From Myxococcales bacterium (lineage in GTDB: Bacteria > Myxococcota_A > Polyangia > Polyangiales > Polyangiaceae): DNA of 64,000 nucleotides. Position numbers and translations under genes: made by a program. Of the stretch, positions 26,394 through 35,068 are shown piece after piece. The notes beneath the pieces were generated by a model that was not told where the DNA came from, did no database searches, and saw only the letters and a list, made by a program, of their open reading frames with translations. The stretch is taken from contig CAHJWM010000001.1 in the NCBI GenBank assembly GCA_903642325.1, forward strand, positions 1 through 64,000, in the 5' to 3' direction. Within the stretch, counting starts at the first letter, position 1, and every line of letters begins with the position of its first letter.

Positions 26394-27631
26394 GGCGCGT
26401 TCCTTTCCTTGATCCTCTGCCCGTCGGCAAGCCCCGCGGGCGGGCTGCTCACGATCTTGGTGCCGGAGCTCACGCCGCTCAGCACCTCGAAGCCCGTGCC
26501 GACCGCCGGCCCGAGCGTCACCGTCGTGCGACGCACGACCCCGCCTTCGATGCGGTACACGACTTTGCTGCCCTGCACATCGGCGACCGCGTTCCCGGGT
26601 ACGACGGTCTTGGGCGGCATCTTCATCGCGTCTTTGTCGAGCTCGCCCGTGAGGAAGCTGACGCGCGCGGCCATGTCTGGCAGAACGCCCTCGTTGTCGT
26701 CCACGAACGCGACTTTCACCGTGACCGTCGCCTTGACGCGGTTGACCTTCGGCGTCACTTCCGTGGCCTTGCCTCGGTAGCGCTGGCTCGGAAACGCATC
26801 GAGCACGATTTCACATGGGCTGCCCATTTTCACCTGGGCCAAGCGCTGCTCGGGTACGTCGGTCTCGACCATCAGGGTCGTGAAATCAGCGATCTGCACG
26901 CCGCCCATGTCGATGGCAATGCCCGCCGGCTGTGGCCCGACGAACTCGCCTACCTGCGGTGGCTTGTTGAGCACCGTGCCCGAGATGGGCGCGATCACCG
27001 AGTAGCTGGTCAGGTTCACGCGCAACGCCGCCGACAGCGCCTCTTCCGCCTTGGCCTCGGCCTCCGCCGCTTGGACTTCCGCTTTCAATGAAGCGCTCTT
27101 TGCCAGCAGGTCCTCTGTTGCGCCTTTGGGACCGATGCCGACCTCGGACAGTGACTGGGCGCGGCGCGTCTGCTGCTCGGCGTCCAGCAGGTTGGCCTTG
27201 GCCGTCATCACGCGCGCTCGCGCCGCGGCGGCCTGACTATCGGCCGAAGCGATGGCCGCCTTTTGGTCGGCGGTGTCGATCTCGAGCAATAAATCCCCCG
27301 CCTTGACCTTCGAGCCCTGCTTCACGTGCTGAGCCTTGACCTTGCCCGCTACCTTGGTTGCCACCGAAGACAGCGCCTGCGCGACCACGTACCCGGTCGA
27401 CGTGAGCTCGACTGAAGCTTGCGCGGGCGAAATGGTGATCACCTCCGTCACCTCCACCTCCGTTTTGAAAACCGCCGCCTCCAAGTACGGGACGCCAAAC
27501 CGATACGCCGCCCCCGCCGCCCCCAGCGCAAGCAGCACGGTCGCGACCACGGCGATGGGGCTCTTTCCCTTCGGCCGCACACTGCGGTCGATCTTCAGGG
27601 AAGCCAAATCCGAAGACAACTGATCCGGCAT
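26390..27631 (-). CDS. HlyD/MacA-type periplasmic adaptor protein
   Basis: About 413 residues starting at ATG 27631. One N-terminal membrane helix (IAVVATVLLALGAAGAAY) anchors it. The biotinyl-lipoyl half-motif is VATKVAGKVKAQHVKQGSKVKAGDLLLEID, an Ala-rich coiled-coil hairpin follows at about 135-200, and the second half is YSVIAPISGTVL. Barrel and membrane-proximal domains complete the RND/MacA membrane-fusion fold. It is the first gene of the four-gene operon. It would link the inner-membrane ABC transporter to the outer membrane; no TolC-like gene is in the window, so a distant one would be used. Confidence 0.92.
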   Translation of the reverse strand: MPDQLSSDLASLKIDRSVRPKGKSPIAVVATVLLALGAAGAAYRFGVPYLEAAVFKTEVEVTEVITISPAQASVELTSTGYVVAQALSSVATKVAGKVKAQHVKQGSKVKAGDLLLEIDTADQKAAIASADSQAAAARARVMTAKANLLDAEQQTRRAQSLSEVGIGPKGATEDLLAKSASLKAEVQAAEAEAKAEEALSAALRVNLTSYSVIAPISGTVLNKPPQVGEFVGPQPAGIAIDMGGVQIADFTTLMVETDVPEQRLAQVKMGSPCEIVLDAFPSQRYRGKATEVTPKVNRVKATVTVKVAFVDDNEGVLPDMAARVSFLTGELDKDAMKMPPKTVVPGNAVADVQGSKVVYRIEGGVVRRTTVTLGPAVGTGFEVLSGVSSGTKIVSSPPAGLADGQRIKERNAP

Positions 27632-28219
27632 GAGGTGGGCGCCGAGATAGCACACCTTGGCCTGCGCGTCGCTCGGTCGTCGACGCACACACTAAAGCGC
27701 GCGGCGCGTCTTCTCTGTGCCAAATTGTTCGCGCGCTCGTACGAGATCACGTGGGACTTCCGCTTCGTCTCCGTTTGCGTGTGGCGGCCCCGCCGCGCGC
27801 GGTTGCTCTGACGTTGAACGCGAGTAGACGAGAGCTGTGCGGGGCGCCCGGGTAACGGAGCTGTCGGAATCGCGGTACGAGTCGATCGACCCGCCTGTGC
27901 GCGAGTCCTAATTAGACTACGCACCGCACGCACGGCACGCACACTACGCACCGCACGCACCGCACGCACCGCACGCACGAGGGGGAACTTGCGCGGACGC
28001 GCCTCGGCCCATCGTGAGCCGCGGCGCGTCCACGTAGGAACCGATGCGCGACGAATCTGGGGTGGACGCGCGACGGAGGCCGAGTGGATGCACGAGTTCG
28101 GCGGCTTAGCCGCCCGATCGAGTTGCCCCAGCTGGCTCGATCTGTGCCACGTTGCCTGGTTCGATTCGCAAAAAGACGGCTGCTTGTGCTCGGCACGAGA
28201 CTTGCGATGGAGGCAACCC
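27632..28219. other. 588-bp intergenic region with a 9-bp tandem array
   Basis: Lies between the divergent adaptor gene (minus) and a lipoprotein gene (plus). The 9-bp array sits in the middle. Open frames crossing the region have no family features and are biased by the repeat, so I call none. A GGAGG ribosome-binding site at the right end (28209-28213) belongs to the lipoprotein gene. No RNA structure was recognised. Confidence 0.5.
27919..27981. repeat. 9-bp tandem repeat, about seven units (ACGCACCGC)
   Basis: Units begin at 27919, 27928, 27937, 27946, 27955, 27964 and 27973. Four are exactly ACGCACCGC; the others keep ACGCAC and vary in the last three bases (GGC, ACT, GAG). The array ends about 240 bp upstream of the lipoprotein start. 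Confidence 0.9.
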
Positions 28220-29107
28220 ATGTTGTCTCCATCGCGCTTCATTCCAGCGTGCCTTCTCACCGCACTGCTCGCCTTCGGGTCGACGGCCTGCGGCGGCAGC
28301 GCACTCCGCGACGAGGACGATCTTTCGGCGGCCGGTTCACGCGCTAGCCCGGCTGTAAGCGCGGGGCCGGGCAGCGAACACACCCCCACCGGCGCCGACA
28401 AAAACGGTGAACGCGTTGGCGCGGCCGCTGCGTTCGGCTCGGGCGGGGCCTCGAATGTGCTCTGTCCACCCGGCTTGCCGAGCGCTGCTGAAATTGCTGC
28501 GACGCCCCGCGCGGACGAGAACCTAGAGCTATTGGCGCTGCGACTTTCCGGAGGTATCGTCGCTGACCAGGCTACGTACGACCGTATCGTACGAGACGTG
28601 AGCGCGGTCCGCGCGCAGGACGAACGCGTTGCCACTATCGCTTACTTCCCGCAAAGCGACGGCAAAAGCATCGGCCTTAGCCCAGATCAGCAAACAGACG
28701 AGGCCATGCGGTCTGGCCAATACCAAGGTTGGAATTGTCTGAATCAAGCTTATGTCGTAACAGACACACACTTCGATGACGCAAACCCGCCCTTCGACGC
28801 GAATGTGTACCTCGAGCTGAAGGGCATCTACGACATCTCAAAGGTCGTGATGCAGTACGGCCAGCTGCCGGGGGTCAAAGCCTTCAATAGCGGGCCCGGC
28901 GGGGGTGACGGACCGACCATCTGCGTCACGCGCGAAAGCGACATCTGGCACTACGTCTTCGACCAAGCCGGCGGTGATTGCCCGGCAGGCTGCACCGAGC
29001 ACACTTATTATCACTTCAGCACGAACGTGGCAGGCTCCGTAACGACCCTCGGCCAAATTCCGGCAGACACCGACTCGAAGTACACGTCACCGGAGGCTTG
29101 CCGCTGA
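28220..29107 (+). CDS. Hypothetical lipoprotein
   Basis: 295 residues. ATG 28220 follows GGAGGCAACCC and opens a signal peptide with lipobox GSTAC (FIPACLLTALLAFGSTACGG). A low-complexity Ala/Gly/Ser/Asp-rich stretch runs to about residue 75. The remainder is compact and Cys-containing (NVLCPPG, GWNCLNQAY, TICVTRES, GGDCPAGCTEHTYYHFS), suggesting a disulfide-stabilised extracellular domain. I do not recognise the family and see no catalytic motif. A hairpin with a T-run follows the stop. Confidence 0.7.
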   Translation: MLSPSRFIPACLLTALLAFGSTACGGSALRDEDDLSAAGSRASPAVSAGPGSEHTPTGADKNGERVGAAAAFGSGGASNVLCPPGLPSAAEIAATPRADENLELLALRLSGGIVADQATYDRIVRDVSAVRAQDERVATIAYFPQSDGKSIGLSPDQQTDEAMRSGQYQGWNCLNQAYVVTDTHFDDANPPFDANVYLELKGIYDISKVVMQYGQLPGVKAFNSGPGGGDGPTICVTRESDIWHYVFDQAGGDCPAGCTEHTYYHFSTNVAGSVTTLGQIPADTDSKYTSPEACR

Positions 29108-29132
29108 AAGCGCCCAGGCACGGTCGGCAGCG

Positions 29133-29160
29133 GGGGCGCTCGGCAGCGCCCCATGCTTTT
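29133..29160 (+). terminator. Rho-independent-like terminator after the lipoprotein gene
   Basis: An 8-bp perfect stem GGGGCGCT/AGCGCCCC with a CGGC loop at 29133-29152 is followed by ATGCTTTT. It lies 25 bp after the stop of the plus-strand lipoprotein and before the convergent esterase gene stop. Confidence 0.65.
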
Positions 29161-29170
29161 CCCGAGCCGC

Positions 29171-30307
29171 CTAGAGGCTCGACCAGAAGCGCCAAAACCC
29201 GACCGTGCTAATTGGCACTTGGGGGTTGTGCGTTGGCTTACCCGCGGCCGCGGAGGTGGGGCACCACACGACGGGGAAGCCTGGCATGCAATTCCTGTAT
29301 TTCATGCAAGTCGACGGGGTCGTCGGGTCGCCGTCGTAGTCGTACGGATCGGTCTCCGTCATGCTGCAGCCGTTTTGCTTGAGGATTCGGTCGCGCGCGA
29401 CTTCGCCGCCTGCGTACGAGTTGGTGTCGTCCTTGAGGTCGTGCGCAAACATCGCGGCAATGGGGCCCTTGCAGTTGTTCAAGGTGACCTCATTGCCCGA
29501 TGCGTTGCCCTGGCCGCGGATAACCCCCGCGCGCACGCAGCCGAGCGTGTTCGATAGCCACGAACCGCTACTGAAGCCGGCAACGAAGACACGGCCCGTG
29601 TCCACGCAGCGGGCGGCCGAGACCTCGGCGAGCACCTGGTCGAAGTAAGTCACGTCGGGCCCCGTCGGTGAGTACTCGAAGCAGCTTGCCGCCGACTTCA
29701 TCGCGATGACGATGGCATCGGTCTTGGATGCTGTCTCCAGGGGGAACGGCGTATTCCCGTTGCCGCCACACCCGTGACCGAGCAAGACCAAGGGGTACGC
29801 GCGCATGGGATCGTAGCCGGTCGGGAGAAACGTTTTGTACGTGCGCGTGGTACCGGCCAAGGTCTTCTGAACGTAGGTCGCGAGCGCTTGGTCGGCTGGC
29901 TTTCCGCATCCCATGCTGGGCTTGGGGGGCGCCTTCGTGGGGTCAGAGGTCGAGCCAGTTCCCGCAGAGCCGCCGCCGGTGGCCGGGCTGCCCCCACCGC
30001 CGCCGTTGCTCGTCGCGCCGCCGTTGCTCGTAGAGCCCGCGAAGCTCGTTGCGCCGCCGGAGCCGGCGGAGCTCGTCGAGCCGGCGGAGCTCGTCGAGCC
30101 GGCGGAGCTCGTAGAGCCCGCGGAGCCGGCGGAGCTCGTCTCCCCGGCTGAGCCGGCGATGCTCGTCGATCCTGCGATGCTCGTCGCGCCCGCGGTGTTG
30201 GCCGTACCGGCAGAGCCGGCCGTGGGCGAGGGCGTGTCCGTCGAATCAGAGGAGCAGGACGAAACCGTTGCCACGAAGAGGACGGAGCACGTGAGCCGGT
30301 ACTTCAT
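29171..30307 (-). CDS. Stalked lipoprotein esterase (LpqC/PHB-depolymerase-like)
   Basis: 378 residues. Short lipoprotein signal (SVLFVATVSSC) followed by about 100 residues of (S/T)AGS(T/S)-type repeats, then an alpha/beta-hydrolase domain from about 130. The oxyanion region is YPLVLLGHGCGGNGN and the nucleophile elbow is GFSSGSW, with a nearby Cys-rich set suggesting disulfides. The layout matches the LpqC/feruloyl-esterase/polyhydroxybutyrate-depolymerase group (CE1-like). The catalytic His is probably in the C-terminal part, but I cannot place it with confidence. Likely substrates are ester-linked polymers or plant-derived feruloyl esters, by family only. ATG 30307. Confidence 0.75.
   Translation of the reverse strand: MKYRLTCSVLFVATVSSCSSDSTDTPSPTAGSAGTANTAGATSIAGSTSIAGSAGETSSAGSAGSTSSAGSTSSAGSTSSAGSGGATSFAGSTSNGGATSNGGGGGSPATGGGSAGTGSTSDPTKAPPKPSMGCGKPADQALATYVQKTLAGTTRTYKTFLPTGYDPMRAYPLVLLGHGCGGNGNTPFPLETASKTDAIVIAMKSAASCFEYSPTGPDVTYFDQVLAEVSAARCVDTGRVFVAGFSSGSWLSNTLGCVRAGVIRGQGNASGNEVTLNNCKGPIAAMFAHDLKDDTNSYAGGEVARDRILKQNGCSMTETDPYDYDGDPTTPSTCMKYRNCMPGFPVVWCPTSAAAGKPTHNPQVPISTVGFWRFWSSL
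30060..30113. repeat. Three tandem 18-bp units in the esterase stalk coding region
   Basis: GAGCCGGCGGAGCTCGTC occurs at 30060-30077 and 30078-30095, and once more with a final A at 30096-30113. Partial copies flank it. On the minus strand it encodes the Ser/Ala/Gly/Thr stalk, six residues per unit, in frame. Confidence 0.85.
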
Positions 30308-30545
30308 GCGTACATTGTCGACGTTGAGGGCATCGGGGTCAATCGCGATGGCCCTGGATTCGAAGCTGAAAACGCTTTCAAATCCAGCAAATGTTCAAAC
30401 CGACAGTGAGGGCTCAATAGCATTGCCCTTCAGAGTGGTTCGGCGAGTGTAGGTGGGTCGGCGCTGCAGCTATAAGCGAAGACGCGCAAGCGTCATCCGC
30501 GTGCAACGGCGAGCTCGCGAGAGCGTGATTGGTTTGGAGGTCAGC

Positions 30546-31096
30546 ATGGCTCGTCCAGGAAAGCTCATGTTCATTCGTCACGCGGAAAAACCTGACGCGG
30601 CGAACGAGGGCGTCGATGAAAGGGCAACCGCGATCAAGAGTCGTTGTCGCCGCGCGGCTGGCAACGCGCAGGTGCACTCGCGGTGTGGTTCCAGATCGAA
30701 GCGCGGCTTCCTCGGCCGGCAGTGATCTTTGCTCCGGCGCCGACCCCTTCCGCGCCGAGCCGGCGCGCGCTACAAACGATCACACCCCTCGCCAGGGTAC
30801 TCGGGTTAGAGCCGCGGAGCGCGTACACGAAAGACGACTTCGCGCGCATGCTGGCCGACGCAATGAGCACGGCGGGAGTCGTTCTCGTATCGTGGGAGCA
30901 CAAGGTACTTGCAGCGTCGCTGATGGCAGGCCTCGGGCCTGGCATCTCAGTCGAGGGCAACGTCCCGAGCGCCTGGCCAACCGACCGCTTCGATGTCGTC
31001 TGGGTCTTCGACCACGTCACTGACGACCACTATCGATTCAGGCAGGTTCCCCAGCTCGTGTTGGATGGTGACAGCAGCGAGCCTCTCGGTTGTTAG
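30546..31096 (+). pseudogene. Histidine phosphatase family gene with a one-base frameshift
   Basis: The N-terminal half begins at ATG 30546 (MARPGKLMFIRHAEKPDAAN) with the RHAE phospho-His motif. The C-terminal half lies in another frame: ESLSPRGWQRAGALAVWF to the end, with a second catalytic His in VLVSWEHK. Adding one A to GAAAGGG (30618-30624) gives GAT GAA AAG GGC AAC CGC GAT CAA GAG and joins the halves into one protein of about 183 residues, the usual length for this bacterial family. So either a base was lost in a short homopolymer, the assembly has an error, or the ribosome shifts frame here. If the frameshift is real the product is truncated and lacks the second His. Confidence 0.75.
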
Positions 31097-31160
31097 AGAG
31101 CAAACCGAGCGCACCACCCCGGGAGGACGAGCTCGTATGAGCCCGCGAAGGCGATTCTAG

Positions 31161-31233
31161 TGGGTCATTCAGGACTTGAACCTGAAGCCAATGGATTAAG
31201 AATCCACTGCTCTACCAATTGAGCTAATGACCC
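31161..31233 (-). tRNA. tRNA-Lys(CUU)
   Basis: Reverse complement begins GGGTCAT and ends ATGACCC plus an A discriminator, giving a 7-bp acceptor stem. D arm GCTC...GAGC contains TTGGTA. The anticodon stem GTGGA/TCCAT encloses TTCTTAA with anticodon CTT. The T arm contains GGTTCAAGTCC. Total 73 bases; CCA is not encoded. The next gene downstream is the frameshifted phosphatase on the other strand. Confidence 0.96.
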
Positions 31234-31383
31234 GTGTTTACGAAGAAAACGCGGAAAGGAGCGGCGTATCTCCCATGGAACGTCGCTATGGTCAACCTGG
31301 ATTCTCGAGGCGACGCGCCCAGAAATTCGGGCCCGTTTTTTGGGGCGCTTGCGGGTCGAGCAGGGGCCGGGTAGTGCGCGGAG

Positions 31384-31941
31384 ATGCAGCTCGAGGCAGT
31401 GCGTGCGCGATTGACTTGCTACGCTGCGGCGGACGCGACCGAAGCTCGTTATGTCGCTCGGATGATCGAGCTCGTGAGCGCCCGTGCAGATGCGCCGTTC
31501 GAGCGTGGGCATTTTTCGCCAGGTCACTTTACGGCCAGCGCGTTCGTGCTGAGTCCCGATCGCCGCGATCTGATCTTGATCCACCACGCGAAGCTCGGCA
31601 TCTGGGTGCAGCCGGGCGGCCATGTGGAAGCGGCGGACGATGACTTGCTGAGCGCAGCCAAGCGGGAGGTCGCGGAAGAGGTCGGGCTGAGTGAGCTTGA
31701 TTCGCTGGTCCAAAGCGACGCGCTGTTCGACGTAGACATCCACACGATTCCTGCACGCAACGCGGAGCCCGCGCACGAGCACTTCGACGTGCGCTTCGCA
31801 TTCGTCGCGCGCACGCGAAACTTTACGCTCAGCGATGAGGTGCGCGACGCGCGTTGGGTACCACTGGCCGAGGTCGACGCGCTCGGGACCGACGAATCCG
31901 TGCGGCGCGCCGTGAACAAACTTAGGCGATCGCCTGGTTGA
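31384..31941 (+). CDS. Nudix hydrolase
   Basis: 185 residues from ATG 31384 (GCGGAG just upstream). The Nudix box reads GHVEAADDDLLSAAKREVAEEVGL in two segments, matching Gx5Ex7REUxEExGU except that Asp replaces the first Glu; the catalytic REVAEEVG core is intact. Before it, LILIHHAKLGIWVQPGG is the usual strand-loop. After it, HFDVRFAFVART is a typical Nudix strand. It should hydrolyse a nucleoside diphosphate linked to another group; substrate is not predictable. A short gap separates it from the APH-like gene on the same strand. Confidence 0.88.
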   Translation: MQLEAVRARLTCYAAADATEARYVARMIELVSARADAPFERGHFSPGHFTASAFVLSPDRRDLILIHHAKLGIWVQPGGHVEAADDDLLSAAKREVAEEVGLSELDSLVQSDALFDVDIHTIPARNAEPAHEHFDVRFAFVARTRNFTLSDEVRDARWVPLAEVDALGTDESVRRAVNKLRRSPG

Positions 31942-32079
31942 GGCGCGGCCCCGGCGGTCCGGGTTTTCCACGCCCGCGCCGTCGGGGTGCGCCCCCGCAG
32001 CGCCCACAGCGCCCGTTTCTTCAGCCCTTCGGCGGTGCAGTTGACGCCGCTGCTCCGCGTTCGGGACACTGACCCGGAT

Positions 32080-33108
32080 ATGGATTCAGTCGTGCGCGGT
32101 TACCGCGTCCAGCCCCTGGCCGCGGTCCTTGCCGCAGAGTTTCGCGATCGCCGCTACCGGGCGGACTTGGCCAGCCTGGTGGGTGACCGAAGCCACGAGG
32201 AGACCGAACGTTGGATAGACGAGCTCACGCTGGCAGAGCTCGGGGTGACCTGCGCAGGCGGGCTGTTCGCCAAGAAGAGCGTAGGGGCCGTCTTCGGACT
32301 CGTACTGGAAAGCGGTGAGCCGGCGGTGCTCAAGCTGTTCAATCGGAGCTACTCGCTGGCCGAGCTCCGCGCGATGCACCGCTGCCTCGCGACCGCCGCC
32401 GAGCAGGGCTACCCGGTACCGCGCGCGCGCAGCCCAGTGTTCGATGCCGGCGACGGAGTGTCGGGCGCTTTTTATGCCTACATGGACGGCGAGCAGCGGG
32501 ACGCGCACGAGCCTAGCGTGCGCCGTGAACTCGCGCGACGCTTGGCGGAGCTGAACGAGCTCCTCGCGCCGCTCGATGCCGACGAGCTGCCGCCCTCGCC
32601 CGCCGCCCTTGAAACACTTTGGCCGGCCCCGCAGCATGTTTGGGAGCGACACGATCTGGACAACGAGGAAACGCGCTTCATCGACGCGCACGGCAAGGCC
32701 GCACAGCTCGTGCTCAAAAAGAGCAAGCTGAAGCTCGTGGTCACACACTTGGACTGGGGGGTGAAGAACATCCGCTTTCGCGACGACAGCGTGTGCGCGG
32801 TTTATGACTCGGACTCGCTGCACGCGGCTTCTGAAGCGGAGTGTGTGGGCCGCGCGGCAGCACAATTTACCGCCCAGTGGGAACACCCGGTGATGCTCAC
32901 GCCTTCGCCGGAGGAAGCTCAAGCCTTCCTGGAGGAGTATCAGCTAGCCACTGGGCGCCGCTTTTCGCGCGCCGAACGCGGGGTCGGCGCGGCCGCCGCG
33001 CGTTACGTCGTGGCGCAAGTGGCGCGCCAAGAGCTCCTCTCGGGCGTACCGGAGGCCGACAACTATCGCGGGTTGCTGCGCAATTACGATTCCAATCCGT
33101 TGCTCTGA
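32080..33108 (+). CDS. Aminoglycoside-phosphotransferase-like small-molecule kinase
   Basis: About 342 residues. ATG 32080 was chosen, since the upstream in-frame sequence is low-quality basic sequence. Kinase-like features are VLKLFNRSYSL (nucleotide-binding Lys), VVTHLDWGVKN (Brenner motif HxDxxxxN) and CAVYDSDSLH (metal-binding Asp after the catalytic loop). This is the APH/choline-kinase fold. Such enzymes phosphorylate small hydroxyl metabolites or antibiotics, or act as protein/sugar kinases; the substrate is unknown. No resistance role should be assumed from the fold. Confidence 0.75.
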   Translation: MDSVVRGYRVQPLAAVLAAEFRDRRYRADLASLVGDRSHEETERWIDELTLAELGVTCAGGLFAKKSVGAVFGLVLESGEPAVLKLFNRSYSLAELRAMHRCLATAAEQGYPVPRARSPVFDAGDGVSGAFYAYMDGEQRDAHEPSVRRELARRLAELNELLAPLDADELPPSPAALETLWPAPQHVWERHDLDNEETRFIDAHGKAAQLVLKKSKLKLVVTHLDWGVKNIRFRDDSVCAVYDSDSLHAASEAECVGRAAAQFTAQWEHPVMLTPSPEEAQAFLEEYQLATGRRFSRAERGVGAAAARYVVAQVARQELLSGVPEADNYRGLLRNYDSNPLL

Positions 33109-33167
33109 TCTGCGCTCTGCCCCTGACTCGAAGTAACCGGTGTTCAGTGCTAGCCTGTTCGGCCTCA

Positions 33168-33377
33168 ATGACGACGACGAGCGAAGTGGACGCTAGTGTC
33201 TGTCCGGTGTGCGGCGAATCAAACGCCTGCGGCATGAGCCAGGGCAAGAGTGACTGCTGGTGCTTTGGCCGCGTGATTGCAGAAGCCGCGCTCGCGCGCG
33301 TTCCCGTCGCCAAGCAGAATCTGGCCTGCATTTGCGGGCGTTGCGCGGGCACGGCCGCTGGCGCCAAGACGCCCTGA
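33168..33377 (+). CDS. Cysteine-rich CWC-type small protein
   Basis: 69 residues from ATG 33168, too short to be found by length alone. The cysteines sit as CPVCG, NACGMSQGKSDCWCFG and NLACICGRCAG. This is the pattern of the Cys_rich_CWC family, a small metal-binding (probably zinc) protein of unknown role. It ends eight bases before the GTG chosen for the sensor kinase, so the two are probably co-transcribed. Confidence 0.75.
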   Translation: MTTTSEVDASVCPVCGESNACGMSQGKSDCWCFGRVIAEAALARVPVAKQNLACICGRCAGTAAGAKTP

Positions 33378-33384
33378 CGGGTTC

Positions 33385-35031
33385 GTGACTCTCGCGCAGC
33401 GCCTCCTGCTCGCCATTGGCGCACTGAGCCTGGCCACCATCGTGGCGCTCGGTTTCGGGGTTAGGCAAGCGTGGCATCGCAGTGAAGAGCAGCGCTTCCG
33501 TGAGCAATTTGCCGAAGCCATGGCACCGCTCGGGCGCGAGCTGGCGGGCGAGCTCGAGAGCTTGCCTTTGCTCACGGAGCCCTTATGTCGTCACGATCCG
33601 TTGATCGACAGCGCGCTCGTGGGTCTGGAAGTGGGGGACCTCGACCAGCGCCGCCTCGCGATCAGCGTGCGAGTTCCCGAGCTCGCGCAAGCGTTGCGCT
33701 TGGACGAGCTGTATATCGTAAGCGGAGCGGGCGAAGTGCTGGGCGCGCAGACGCCCGGGGCTCGCATGTCGGGCGCGCTGCTGGCCGAGTACTTGGAGCA
33801 GGCGCGGAAGGCAAGAGTGCGCAGCGCGCCGCCGCTCGCCATCGAATACGGTTGCGTGCACCGCGCGCCGGAACATCACGGGCTTTGGGTGGGGGTTTAT
33901 GCGGCCCGGCACTTGCAGCCATTGCTGACGAAAATTGGCGGCGCGTACAACGTGAGCCTGAGCTTCGACCCGTTATCGGCAAGCGACCAGCGCATGGTGG
34001 AGGTGCTCGACCTCCCGGAGCTTGGCCAACGCAAGATCAGCGCTTCTCGCTCGCGCGTGCCCCTCTTGTCCGCGCTCCAAGACTTGGACGTGACGATCGC
34101 GTTGATCGGCGTCGGCACGCTCGGCGCAGCGCTCGCGCTTTCGCTGCTGCTTTCGAAAAGCTTGAGCCGCCCGCTCGTCGAGCTGGCGCGCGAGGCGGGC
34201 GCGGTTGCCCATGGCGAGCCGAAGCCGGTAGCGGTGCGCGGCGCAAGCGAGATTCGCGCCTTTGCCGATGCATTCAATCGCGCCATCGCCGATCTGACTT
34301 CGCTACGCAAACGCTTGGCCACCACCGAGCGGATTGCCGCGCGGCGCGAGATCGCCCGGCGCGTCGCTCACGAGATCAAAAACCCCCTCGCGCCGATCCG
34401 CGCCGCAGTCGAGACCTTGCGCCGCTTGCACGCCCGTCGGGACCCCGCGTTCGAGGAGTACTTCGACGAGGCCACGCGCACCGTCCTCGCCGAAGTGCAG
34501 CGGATAGCGCACATCGTCGGCGAATTCACGCGTTTTGCGCGGCTACCCGCGCCGAACCCGGCGCCGTTCGAAATCGTGGAGGCGGTGCGGGCCGTCGCCA
34601 AGCTTCACGACGCAAGTGGTACGTCCGTATCGTTCACGAGCGCGCCATGCCCAGTGGTGAATGCTGATCGGGACCAAGTCGTGCAGCTGATGACCAATCT
34701 CATTCAAAACGCCCAATACGCAGCCGAGTCGCAGCCCATGCCGCTCGTGACCGTGGATGTGCGGCCGCTGGACACGGCGACCGTGCGGATCGTGGTCAGT
34801 GACAACGGCGCCGGGGTTGCGCTCGGCATGCGCGCTCGCCTGTTCGAGCCATACGCTACGAATAAACCAGGAGGCACCGGGCTGGGCTTGGCCATCGCCC
34901 AACGTATTGCCGTCGAGCATGCCGGCGACATTCGCTATTCGGATCGCGCCGCCGGTGGCGCAACATTCACCGTCGAGCTGCCCGTGGCCGGGCCGACTTT
35001 TTTGCAAGACGCGCCGGAGAGCATGGAATGA
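33385..35031 (+). CDS. Membrane sensor histidine kinase (NtrY/AtoS-like)
   Basis: About 548 residues from GTG 33385. Helix one is about 5-25 (LLLAIGALSLATIVALGFGV). A periplasmic sensor domain follows, then helix two about 232-255 (VTIALIGVGTLGAALALSLLLS) and a HAMP domain (SRPLVELAREAGAVAHGEP). HisKA has RRVAHEIKNPLAP with phospho-acceptor His329. HATPase has NLIQNAQYA, SDNGAGVA and GTGLGLAIAQRI. HEIKNPL is typical of NtrB/NtrY/AtoS kinases, which pair with sigma-54 regulators; no response regulator follows. The frame extends upstream inside the CWC gene, but that would place basic sequence before helix one. Confidence 0.9.
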   Translation: MTLAQRLLLAIGALSLATIVALGFGVRQAWHRSEEQRFREQFAEAMAPLGRELAGELESLPLLTEPLCRHDPLIDSALVGLEVGDLDQRRLAISVRVPELAQALRLDELYIVSGAGEVLGAQTPGARMSGALLAEYLEQARKARVRSAPPLAIEYGCVHRAPEHHGLWVGVYAARHLQPLLTKIGGAYNVSLSFDPLSASDQRMVEVLDLPELGQRKISASRSRVPLLSALQDLDVTIALIGVGTLGAALALSLLLSKSLSRPLVELAREAGAVAHGEPKPVAVRGASEIRAFADAFNRAIADLTSLRKRLATTERIAARREIARRVAHEIKNPLAPIRAAVETLRRLHARRDPAFEEYFDEATRTVLAEVQRIAHIVGEFTRFARLPAPNPAPFEIVEAVRAVAKLHDASGTSVSFTSAPCPVVNADRDQVVQLMTNLIQNAQYAAESQPMPLVTVDVRPLDTATVRIVVSDNGAGVALGMRARLFEPYATNKPGGTGLGLAIAQRIAVEHAGDIRYSDRAAGGATFTVELPVAGPTFLQDAPESME

Positions 35032-35068
35032 GTCACGTGCCGGCGCTGAACTATGGGAAGAAACGGCG

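Noticed and set aside
23351-27631. Naming the export operon macAB or lolCDE
   Set aside because: Motifs fit both groups and the operon has two permeases plus a separate ATPase and a MacA-like adaptor, so neither symbol is justified by eye.
27595-28635. 346-codon minus-strand open frame through the 9-bp array
   Set aside because: It overlaps the adaptor gene on the same strand and the lipoprotein gene, is Arg/Ser rich and contains repeat-encoded sequence; no homologous motif seen.
32080-33108. Antibiotic-resistance kinase
   Set aside because: The APH fold covers many small-molecule kinases, and nothing in the neighbourhood points to resistance.
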